Of a stretch of 64,000 nt of DNA, positions 1-10,800 are shown piece by piece. Below the pieces are notes generated by a model that was not told the DNA's origin, did not search any database, and worked only from the letters and a program-made list of their open reading frames with translations. This stretch comes from a virus. Positions within the stretch are counted from its first letter, which is position 1. Each line of letters opens with the position of its first letter. Location: the IMG/VR virus record IMGVR_UViG_3300033145_000274, positions 1-64,000 of that record; one strand, given 5' to 3'. The translations under genes and the position numbers were made by a program.

Positions 1-3000
1 TGAGGTATGTATTTATTGGATTATGAGCAGCCGGTATAACCAGCGGTATATTATCGTTGGTGGTCTCAACACTAACAATATGTAACGGCATAAACGTATT
101 TATCTCGGCATCAATGGTTTTAAGAAACAGTGGAGCAATGGCCACTTCATTTGGCCTGTTCATAAACAACGTCATAGCATGGCCATCTGGTAATGCGCCC
201 CTCCAAGTTCCCAGACCACGAATATACAAAGGTAGTGAAACAGTCTCACTATGGTTCTGGACAAACAACGGTAAATTAGCACCAACTTGGTCGTGGGCCG
301 CCAAAAGAAAAAGCGTAGCACTATTCGAGCCATACAACTCACTCTGAGTATTTTTAATGAATAGCGTTGCTCCCAATACATAACCCGGCGGTCCCATATA
401 TAGTGGTATACTACCATCTCGGAAAAATGAACCTTCGGTACCACCTGGAATATACAGCGGCGCATAAGTATTTAACTCGTTCTTGAAACCATTGATGTAT
501 AGCGTAGCCGTACGATTCAAAACACCAACACCCCGAATAAACAATGGTATGTTACTATTGACCTCAACCATACCTCCTATAAATAACGTAGCGCTTCTAT
601 TTAGGTCAATCTTACCAGTCATGAATAGAGGAATTTTTTCGTATCCCTGAATAAACAATGGCAAATTACTATTGATAGATATGCCACAAAGAATAAACAG
701 CGGGGGCGCTTCTCTACACGGCTCGTTAATATCAGCCGTACCAGCTTCATAAACTGTCACTCCACTAGGGTCGAAGGTACCACAAATGTTCCATTCGGTA
801 CCATCACCCATATCAAATGCATCATTCGACAATGTAACATCACCAGCAATGTTCAATACTGCGCTGTCGTTAGTGTCTACATCACCGGCCAAAGCCGTAA
901 GATTACCCATTAGCTGAGGCGAGGTCAACAGTGTTAAATCAACGTCAGTAAGTTCAACATCGCCGCTATCAGGTTTATCAATAGACACTGGAAGTGAAGC
1001 TACACCACCAAAATCTAATGCTTGCGAAGCCGTACCCGTAAGCAACATAATGGAACTACCCACCGTCCATGAGGATAGCACACCTGCATTAACCACGTCA
1101 CCCTGCAACTCCCACGTAGCACTACTGCCGCTACTATCAATAGTAATATCACCAGCGACCAAATCATTTATTATTAGGTCACCAGTTATAGTTATGTCGG
1201 TTAAACCCGTAGCGTCCACATTGAGATTACCGGCAGCACCCACCCCAAATGTAACATCATTATCTACAACAAATGTTCCAGTAATGGTTTGGGTGATGTT
1301 AGGTGCGCCAAGAGATGCAAATATCATTGCACCAAAATAATTACCACCCACCAATGAACTAACACCCGTTATAAGTATGGGGGAAGTAATAGCGCCATCT
1401 TGTTTCGTTATATCTGACCCAATCAACTGTGTCTGTCCACTTCCAGCACGGGCCAGTACAGCCGTAGACTCTATTTGTACATCCGCCGTATTACTAACAT
1501 ACAAAACCTTAGTCGTAAAAATGGTAACCGATGCACCTGTATCGAGTAATAACACACCGTCATTAACTCCAACATCTGCGGTTATTTCATAAACAGAGCT
1601 GGTCGCAAACGTAAGATTGTATAATTCGTCACTAGTGCCAGTACCAGCCAACGTGTTTGGGATACTCCCCGTCATCACAAACGTTGATGTTTGAGCAGTT
1701 AGGGTACCAATCGTAGAGAAATCAAAATTACTATCCAACGTCCACGTCGCACTGCCGCATGAAATATCGTTTCCACCATCACTCCAGTCCACGTTACCAT
1801 CAACATTCTTGGCATCCACACTTGATGTAATCGTACTACCTACAATCGTCAGATTGTCAGCCATGTCAATTTCCAACAACTCACACGTACAAGTATCTAT
1901 TGCCACATCACCACTGGACTGTTTATCTATAGCAATGCCAGGCATGGTGGCATCGGCAAAATTGATATCCTGGTTACCTGCGCCAGCAAGTAAAATCGTA
2001 CTATCTCCAGCCGTCCATAGGAAAGTGTCCCCATCCTTCTCATCTATCACGTCTCCTTGAAATTCCCACACAGCCACACTGCCAGTGCTGTTAATAGTAA
2101 TGTCACCACCACCACCATTCATGTCAATTGTGGTATCACCCGTCACGGTCATAGAGTCTAAACCAGTAGCATCAACAGAAACATTACCCGCACCAGTAGC
2201 AGAAAATTCAAGTTCACCAACAGTGAAATCACCTGTGATAACCATTGTGCGACTACCACCCCCGCCCTCAAAAAACTCCAACAATCCAGAATAATTACCT
2301 CCGACTGCGGACGATGTTCCCCTTTTCCGACAGTGAGCACTAACCTCGCCATCTTGCTGTATGATGCTACCCCAAATAATTAAATTCCCGTCACCTGTGC
2401 TAGAAACTACCGCCCCTGCTTCAACCACCATTTTACCATTTGATGCATCAGACAGTGTCAATGATACATTGTTCGCTACATCTACGGTAGAATTAGCAGC
2501 AAATGTCAATGTTCCTGTTTCAACCATTGTATCTGTGGTTACAGAGTAGTCTGACCCATCGTCAAAGGTGAGACTATACACTGCGTCCCCGCCACCCACT
2601 CCCGCAAATGTATTTGGACTACTCCCAGTCATCACAAACTTACCCGTCTCTTTGATAATCGCTGAGGCCGTAGAATAATCAAAATTACTACCAAACGTCC
2701 ACACGGTCCCGGTGCCACATGAGATGCTATTGCCACCATCGCTCCAGTCCACGTTACCATCAACATTCTTGGCATCATTACTAGACGTAATCTCTGAATT
2801 TATCAACGTAAGATTGTCAGCCATGTCGATTTCCAGCAACTCACACGTACAAGTATCTATTATCACGTCGCCACTGGACTGTTTGTCTATGGCAATGCCA
2901 GGAATAGTGGCATCGGCAAAGTTAATGTCCTGATTACCTACGCCGGCCAGCAAAATCGTACTATCTCCAGCCGTCCAAAGGAAAGTGTCCCCCGCCTTCT

Positions 3001-4855
3001 CGTCTATCACGTCTCCTTGAAATTCCCACACAGCCACACTGCCAGTGCTGTTAATCGTGATGTCTCCTCCGGCACCATCCATGTCAATTGTGGTATCACC
3101 AGTCACAGTCATCGAATCTAAACCAGTAGCGTCGATGGTGACGTTGCCGGTCGCTGTTGTGTTGAATTCAAGCACGCCAACAGTAAAATCACCGGTAATG
3201 GTTTGCGTACGATTAGTAGCACCAACCTCCCGAAACATAAGAGTCCCTCCAGTATAGTCGCCGCCAACCAGGGAACTGTCAACATATATTTTGCAAACCG
3301 CACTTACTAAACCATCCTGCTGGGTAATGTTGGCATCCCACATAAATAAATATCCAGTGCCAGCAGAAGAAAGTTCTGCTCCTGCTTCAATCTGTATATC
3401 TGTGGCAGGATAGGCGAGTAAATACTGGCCGGTGTTAATGTGTACATTTGCCCCCGCCTTTATAAACAACTCTCCACGGCAACCGCCGAACGCCGTAACA
3501 TTATAATCAGAGTTCTCATCAAACGTCAGGTTATACACGAGCTGGTTTGTACCTGCCCCAGAAAACGAGTTCGGCCCGCTTCCCGTCAGCACAAACACAC
3601 CCGTCTCTTTCGTCAGCGTCCCAATAGAAAAGAAAGTAAAATCCCCATCAAACGTCCACGTAGCACTGCCGCATGAAATATCGTTTCCAGCATGGGACCA
3701 ATCCACGTCTCCACCAACATGCTTGGCATCTGCGCTGGCGGTTAAGGTTGAACCAGTAACCGTCAGGTCACCCGCCATATCAACGTCCTGAAGTGCCAAG
3801 TCACAATTAGCCAATGTGACATCACCACTGCTTGCCTTGCTTATTATCAAATCCTCAGTAGCCTTGCCAGCAAAATCTATATCCTGAGTTGCAGTCCATT
3901 TTAGTGTCATATCAGCCGTACCGGCATCATATTGAATTGTTCCACTGTCCTCTGCCAATGTTACGTCACCCCAAAACGCAATATCAGGGTCGTTAGCAAC
4001 ATTATTGACAACCATGGTACTACCAGCATCAGAATTTGTAATCTTAAAATCACCAACAAATTCATATGTTCCATCAAGTGTCAACGTATGAGTTGTAGCA
4101 GCGGCATCATTGTATGCTTCAAACAACGCACATTCGTATATACCAGCGGCCCATACAGAACCAACATGTGGCCTCCAAATCTGAAAGTGAGCTATGTCTA
4201 TCGTACCGTCGGAATGAAACGAAGTAATACCTTCACCGCTACCAGGTATATGAACAAAATACTTTCCATCGCCAGTTAGACGACCCTGTGCTCCAATGGT
4301 CGTCTGACACTGACTAATGCTAGAATATAACTTACCAGCATCTATTGACAAAGTACCCTCAATAGTAGTTAGGCCATAAGCGCGCAGATTATCATCCGCC
4401 GTAATCACCGCACCGCTCAAAACCGTAAAGTTATTTATAGCCTTTGCTACATGGCTATGAATAATTCCAGTTCCATCCATTTGAAGAGTAGAACCATTAC
4501 GTGTAAATGTACCAACATGATAGTTATCAAAATCTCCATCATCCAACTCAATTGTGGCATTAGTACAATTTATAACACCAACGTGGTCCAATGTCATATT
4601 GGCGCCATTGTCCAGCGTCAGCGTAAAGCCACCCAGGTCAATCGTAGAACTATAACCTGCCGTCGTAATAAAGTTACCCAACGTCATGTTACCCACAAGG
4701 GTACAGTTAGTATCCCCGGCGCCAGCGCCATCAAACTCAACATCATCACCCGTACCAGGCGCAGACCCACCAGGAGCCCCACCGGAGCTAGCCGACCAAT
4801 TAGCAGCAACCGTTGGGTCCGTGCTTGTTGTACCTAACCAATAATGCTTAGCCAT
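1..4855 (-). CDS. Giant repeat (parallel beta-helix-like) tail-associated protein, C-terminus cut by window edge
   Basis: An open frame runs from an ATG at 4855 (AAGGAG about 8 bases upstream) to the left edge without a stop, giving at least 1,618 residues. The N-terminus reads MAKHYWLGTTSTDPTVAANW, followed by a Gly/Asp/Thr-rich repeat region. A module of about 319 residues containing DAKxVxGxVDWSxxGNxISCG occurs three times (DNA anchors near 3718, 2763 and 1803). The last 250 or so residues change to short PLFI/ATLFI-type repeats. It is a paralogue of the protein at 22107-26450. Its place directly after the tape measure gene suggests a tail fibre, tip or adhesin role. The beta-helix fold is inferred from composition and periodicity; function is not proven. 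Confidence 0.8.
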   Translation of the reverse strand, partial: MAKHYWLGTTSTDPTVAANWSASSGGAPGGSAPGTGDDVEFDGAGAGDTNCTLVGNMTLGNFITTAGYSSTIDLGGFTLTLDNGANMTLDHVGVINCTNATIELDDGDFDNYHVGTFTRNGSTLQMDGTGIIHSHVAKAINNFTVLSGAVITADDNLRAYGLTTIEGTLSIDAGKLYSSISQCQTTIGAQGRLTGDGKYFVHIPGSGEGITSFHSDGTIDIAHFQIWRPHVGSVWAAGIYECALFEAYNDAAATTHTLTLDGTYEFVGDFKITNSDAGSTMVVNNVANDPDIAFWGDVTLAEDSGTIQYDAGTADMTLKWTATQDIDFAGKATEDLIISKASSGDVTLANCDLALQDVDMAGDLTVTGSTLTASADAKHVGGDVDWSHAGNDISCGSATWTFDGDFTFFSIGTLTKETGVFVLTGSGPNSFSGAGTNQLVYNLTFDENSDYNVTAFGGCRGELFIKAGANVHINTGQYLLAYPATDIQIEAGAELSSAGTGYLFMWDANITQQDGLVSAVCKIYVDSSLVGGDYTGGTLMFREVGATNRTQTITGDFTVGVLEFNTTATGNVTIDATGLDSMTVTGDTTIDMDGAGGDITINSTGSVAVWEFQGDVIDEKAGDTFLWTAGDSTILLAGVGNQDINFADATIPGIAIDKQSSGDVIIDTCTCELLEIDMADNLTLINSEITSSNDAKNVDGNVDWSDGGNSISCGTGTVWTFGSNFDYSTASAIIKETGKFVMTGSSPNTFAGVGGGDAVYSLTFDDGSDYSVTTDTMVETGTLTFAANSTVDVANNVSLTLSDASNGKMVVEAGAVVSSTGDGNLIIWGSIIQQDGEVSAHCRKRGTSSAVGGNYSGLLEFFEGGGGSRTMVITGDFTVGELEFSATGAGNVSVDATGLDSMTVTGDTTIDMNGGGGDITINSTGSVAVWEFQGDVIDEKDGDTFLWTAGDSTILLAGAGNQDINFADATMPGIAIDKQSSGDVAIDTCTCELLEIDMADNLTIVGSTITSSVDAKNVDGNVDWSDGGNDISCGSATWTLDSNFDFSTIGTLTAQTSTFVMTGSIPNTLAGTGTSDELYNLTFATSSVYEITADVGVNDGVLLLDTGASVTIFTTKVLYVSNTADVQIESTAVLARAGSGQTQLIGSDITKQDGAITSPILITGVSSLVGGNYFGAMIFASLGAPNITQTITGTFVVDNDVTFGVGAAGNLNVDATGLTDITITGDLIINDLVAGDITIDSSGSSATWELQGDVVNAGVLSSWTVGSSIMLLTGTASQALDFGGVASLPVSIDKPDSGDVELTDVDLTLLTSPQLMGNLTALAGDVDTNDSAVLNIAGDVTLSNDAFDMGDGTEWNICGTFDPSGVTVYEAGTADINEPCREAPPLFILCGISINSNLPLFIQGYEKIPLFMTGKIDLNRSATLFIGGMVEVNSNIPLFIRGVGVLNRTATLYINGFKNELNTYAPLYIPGGTEGSFFRDGSIPLYMGPPGYVLGATLFIKNTQSELYGSNSATLFLLAAHDQVGANLPLFVQNHSETVSLPLYIRGLGTWRGALPDGHAMTLFMNRPNEVAIAPLFLKTIDAEINTFMPLHIVSVETTNDNIPLVIPAAHNPINTYL
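1803..3718 (-). repeat. Three tandem ~957-bp in-frame modules in the tail-proximal repeat protein
   Basis: Module anchors lie at 3718, 2763 and 1803 (spacings 955 and 960 bases). The two downstream modules share long near-identical DNA (for example around 1860-2060 and 2820-3020). The same module type appears in the 22107-26450 gene. Confidence 0.75.
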
Positions 4856-4866
4856 AATTCATCTCC

Positions 4867-7800
4867 TTACGCAATTCCAAAACCGGTTTCACGAATTCTA
4901 TCACGCAAAGCATCAATTTGTGGACCAACAACATTCATTACCATTTCCTCAAAAGCATCACCATTCTGTGTAGTAGTCTCACCACCCACGACGGTTACCG
5001 TAATAGGCTCGTGTGAGTGCGTAACAGTAATCTGAATTTCTTGCGCTAGCGCATCTCTAATGTCCATAGCAGCGCCACGCATGGACTCAAAAGCCGTCGC
5101 TATATCGGTTACCATAGCCGCCATCTGAGCAACGCCTTGATTCAGTGTCTCGGCCGCCGTACTCAAACCCGTAACCGCTTCGCCCATCGACTGGGTAGAC
5201 GTTAGTAAAACGGCTCCAGATTCATTCAACGCGGCGGCAATCTCAACCGGCAAAGTCTGCACGCTTTCCTGCATGGTCATAGCACCGGCCTGAAAAGTAG
5301 CTGACGCCTCATTGATAATTTGAGCAGAACTTTCAAGCTGAGCAGGAAAGGCACTTAGGGCATTAGTTATCTGATTGGGAACCTCGGCAAACGCCTGTCT
5401 AATATCCGTCGCCACGCCCCGCAGGGCCTCTGACATACCAGCCATACTGGACTGGGCTTCACTCGACAGGGAAATTTCAATGGTACCACCCTCACCAGCA
5501 CCACTGGCAACCCTGCCACCCTCTTGGTAACCCTTGGCAACTCCACCCTTGGCCAAAGCCTGTACTGCATTGCGGCTTACTACATATTCACCACCTTGTA
5601 GGATAGCTGATTGGTCACCCACACCATGTACCATACCGCCAGTATGGAATTTTCGGGGCGGCCTTCTTTGTCGGAATGTATCATCGTATGCAGATGTTTT
5701 ACCGGTTTGACCACGGGTGACTAAGTCTCGAAGAACATTTTGCTTAGAAGAACGTGCCTTGAAGCCTGGTCCGAAATCTTCACGAATTTGTTCTTCTGTA
5801 ATACCCGTACCAGCCAATCGTCGTTGCGCAGCAGAAAATTGACGTAGTTTGAATATGTCTATGTTGGCCTGTTCAAACAAGCTCTGGGCCGCTAATTGCT
5901 TATTGGTTTTACCACGGTTTAACCATTTCTCTGCCGTGCGTCCCAGGGTGGCCAGTTCTGCTCTCTTTTTATCAAGCTCATTTCCTTTTGCACCACGGGC
6001 TTCTAGGAATGTTATTGCTTGTTTGGTACGTGTAATCTTGGCAAGGAATTCCCTGAAGCTCAAACCATCTGGGCTATCAGAACGTGCCCACGGAGCACGA
6101 TTGGGCTTGCGTGCTGCAAACGGAGTCTCTCCGGCAGTAAAGGCAGGCCCACTGATGTTTCTAACAATAGTACCCCCAGTATTAGAAGCTGCTTCAGCGC
6201 GTCTTTTACTTGCGGCGGCTATTCTCTCATCACGATTGTCATCTGTTAACACAAACTTATTCTTACGTAATTCACGCACCTTAGACTTAACAGCTTGACT
6301 AGCCACCTGTCTTTTTTGTAGACGCTCCACGGTCCCCTGAGCAAAGGCCAATGACCTAGCATCACCACCATCGGCTTGTAATTGGGCAACACGAGCCTGG
6401 GCACCAGCCAATCTCTCGGCAAACGTCATTGAACCACCAGCAGCTTGACGCTCTATTGGTGTGACAGCACCACGACGTTCTCTAATGCGCAATGCGCGTG
6501 CGGCATTTCGTTGATTACGACGTTCTAAATTACTAGGTCTAGTTCGTGTAGCCCCAGCCCTTCTCTGCTCAAACTGTTGACGTGCATTCAGCTTATCGCT
6601 ACGAAACTTCTTGCGACGTTCATATAATGTTTTCTCATGTGGACTTAATTGAGCCATCAATGATTCTTCAGTGGGTGGGAGTTGTATTGGAACATCACTG
6701 GCAGCATGAAAGACACTTTGTGCAGCCAAACTTACCGCCCGTCCCGCTCCAACTACAGAACCACCAATGCGTGATGCGGCCTCTAGGCCAAAACCAAAGA
6801 TGGCTTCACCGGCTGCGTTGCGTTGTCGGTCTCTGATATGTCTTCTTTGTTCAGCCTCGTGTACTGGAGAATCATAATCCAAACCAGCATTATCCCACCT
6901 CTGGCGTTGATAACGACGATATTTAAGACGATATTGAGGGTTTTGGGCATTTCTTCCCCATGTTATACGTGAGTCAACTCCATGTAACGCAAAAAGGGGA
7001 CTATGTTGCTTATGCAAACGAGCTTCCCTGATATCTCCCATGCCCAATTCCCACAACTCATCTCTTTTTTCTTCGCTTAAACCACCACCAGCAGCATACA
7101 TAACACCACCACTGTGACCAACGTTATCACCACGATTGATAGCGTGCAGTAAACCCATGTTCTTTTGAGTAGAAGCACGATTCACAACGAACTCACCAGG
7201 TGTTAACATGGCGGGAACGGTATCGGTACCCTGATTTTTGAAAATAGAACCACCAAGGGCCAGACCCGCTGCATCTACAGTTACAAGACCAGCATCAATT
7301 GCGGCCAACGTAGGCATTCCACGCAATATGGTGTCCAGTTCTTTGAGACGCTCATTAAGTGTCGCGACACTGGCTGGCAACTTGTTGATTACTGCAACAT
7401 CAAGCTCTGCAAGTGCTCTACCCATTTTAACCAATGGTTCATCACGACCAGTGCGTATTGTCGTGGTGACCACTGATGCAGTTTGACGAGCAGCCGTAGC
7501 CAAACCATCTATCATTTCATCCAGCGGCTTTTGTATATCAGTAGCAAATTGGCCCAGAGCTTTGGACATGAAAGCATCAAGCTTATTACTTGTTATAGGA
7601 CTAGGTTTATCCTTGAAGGAAATGGCACCACTAAGTGGGTCTACCACCTCAAATGCCCTTTTTCTTTCAGTATCAAATTGACCAACAAGATTCTTTATTG
7701 CATCGTCGTTTAGGGTAACTCCCCTATCTGACAAGTCATTCAAGAAATCCTGGAGTCCCGCACCAATATCAGTACCCCTCCGACCTTCTAACAGACCCTT

Positions 7801-10800
7801 AAATATACCACGGGTACTCGTTGTCAGCGCTCCAATGTCTGCGGACGGCGTTGTGCCAAAGCCAGCAATAGCCCCTCTTAACCCACCGCCACCAAAAGCG
7901 CCAGCGAGACTTCGTATGGTATCTTGTCCAGATAGGCCCTCTCTTATAGCTTGCACGGTCTCGGTGCTCTCTGCAAATGCCTTCGCTGCGGCACCGCCAC
8001 CACCCAAGGTCAAATCATCACGTCCACCAGACGCCTGTATTAGTGACACGGCATCCCGAGCGGCTTTTTCCATAGACTTTTCGTGTGCAACATCAATCCT
8101 GGCTGATGCAACAGCACGTTCAGCACCACGTAATTTACTACGGGCTTGCTCAGCAGCAAATCGTGCAGGCAAATTGGTAAGTTCAGATTGCAAGCCCTGT
8201 AGGAGCTTAGTGTGTTGTGCTTCTACGTTGGTGAGAAACTGAGCTTCAGCCTCCGCACGACGGTTAAACAAACCGCTCATCAGGCTTATTTGAGCTTCTT
8301 CCTCAGCATTCACTTTATCTGGACGTGCCCCCTCCATCTGTGCTCTCAAATCAGGACCAAAGAATGGTTGTGCAAAATCCGGAACTTGAATGCCACCTAC
8401 ACGACCAGTAGTAATTCTAGCACTACCTTGTTGACCAGTACGCAACCTACCTGTTGCAGGGTCGATGCCAAACATAGCTGCGGGCGTATTCGGAAACGCA
8501 TTCTGCATACCAAGAACACCAGCACGACGAGCACCGGAAAGTCTATCTATATCAACATCACCGGCATGTACCGCCACAGTATCCCTGATACTCTGAAGAA
8601 TCTTCTGGCGGTCTTCGCGCGTACCAAAGGTATAACGTTCAGCCAAACTAAATCGCGCCTTCTTATTCTCCTCTAGCAAATTAAGCGTCTTTTGTATTTG
8701 AGCGGCCTCCTCCGTTATATCAGTTAATGCAGTTAGGGCCGTACGTAGCTTAGAACCCTCTACACTCAAATCACGCAACTGTGAAGTCACACCCGTCAAT
8801 TCTTTATTCAAAATCTTAGCACTTTGACGTTCTTCATTCAGTGCTGCAATCTGCTTATTAACTTCTCGCAAACGACCACCAATAGCAGCGGTATCAAACG
8901 GAGATGTACCAGCGGCTATGCCGGTGCCCGACAGGATACCAGATACGGTACGACCCTTTTGTGCAGTGATTTCAGCTACGCTACGTGGCACGCCACTCGT
9001 ATTACGCATACGAGCTAAGGTGCTCTCATCCTTGAAACGCTGTTGTTCTAACTGCAAGCGCTTTTTGAAAACTTGAAGTTCTAGCGCAATGCTAGACCGC
9101 ACTTGACTATCCAACTGCTTAACCATGCTTTGCATAATACGAGCAGATTTTTCGGCCTCCTCAAACGACTTGGCTAAATCCTTACCACCCAATTTAGAAA
9201 ACAACGCCTGGGCATCTTCACTAGCCAAACGACGAAACTGACCCGTACCACCAGATTCGCCACTGGCAGTAACCATGGCGTTTAACTGACCACTTACACG
9301 ATTGATAACCTGCTCACTATCTATCAAACCAGCAAATCGTTCGGAGGCCAAATCCGCAAACAGTGAGGCAGCACTATCTTTGTCTAACGACACCTCCCCA
9401 GCAATCTGCTGCAACATACCAGGTATTTCACCCATCATTGTAGTTAGGTCACGCAGGCGCTCAAAGGTATCGTCACCACCCACACCACCGGTAGCTTGCT
9501 CCAACGCACGCAAGAACTGTGGTTGGTCTGCAATGCCACTAGTACCAATGCGAGCAAAATCACCAAACCCAGGCCGACCACCAAACTCACCAAGGGCAAC
9601 ATTACCCTGCGCCAAATCACTTAACACACCCATGTGTGTTGACAAAGCCACCATGCGATGACTAGCATCAACCAAGGAAGCATTGAATTCACGCATCATC
9701 CTCAGAGAACTATTAGCTTCACTCATGCTACGTGAAAACTCTTCGGCACTAATAATACTATGCCTACGTGCTTCTATCTCGTCAGATATACCTCGCAATA
9801 CAGCCTTGGAAGATTGATTACGCAGTTCAGCCACGGACCTAACTATATTGGCACCAGTAGAATTGGCCATAGTAAAATCTTCAATACTTGCGCCGGCCGC
9901 CAGAAGCTTAGATGTCAATTCATCAAACTGTGGCAACAACGCACGCATACTACGTTTATTAGTAAGAAACTCTTCTTCGGTTCCGTCGGTACGAGCACTA
10001 CGGATATTAGCCAGCTTTGTACCAATATCTTTACCAACACGTCCAAATTCTACCGACCCAGCCAAACCGGTTCTACCAGACAATAGTTGTGGTAGGTCTA
10101 CCGCAAGGCGTTCATCAGCCCTGGCACCCATACCTGCTCGACTAATCGCTCTTAACTCTTTTAATCTGGCATCCATACGACCAAATGCACCAATTAACAC
10201 ACCACCCAAGCCACCAATAGCAGCCCCAATAGCAATACCTATGGGTCCACCCAGGGCTCCTATGGCACCACCAGCCAAAGCACCCGCACCCACGCCAACG
10301 GCTGCACTACGAAGTACCTTACCCGTACGTGCTTGTATAGCAGCCTTTCGCATTTCTTTTTCAGACTTAGCATTTTTAGCCGTTTCATTAGCAGCAGCCT
10401 CTTGCTGGGTACTCAAGTACCACAACCCAGCCGACACGGCAACCACAGCAGCACCCATACCCAACACCTTAGCACTTAAACCTGTAAACTGCTCAGAGAG
10501 CACATTAGCTGAACTAAATGGACCCTTAACACGATTCCGCATGGCTCCCATGGTACCAGATATGGGTACCCTGGAACCACCAAACAAAGCTCGTACGTTA
10601 GGATTTATACCACCACCAGGCATCTTTAAGCCCTTGAGCGTTCCAACAAAACCCTGTAGCACACCACCGGCCAAGCGCAAAGCCTCAAACCCAATAACTA
10701 CTTGAGTTAACGTAGAGACCAAATTGCCCAAAGTGCTATCTACTTCTATGAAACTTTGTAGCATAGACGATATGATGAAAACACTAGTCAGTGAAGTACC

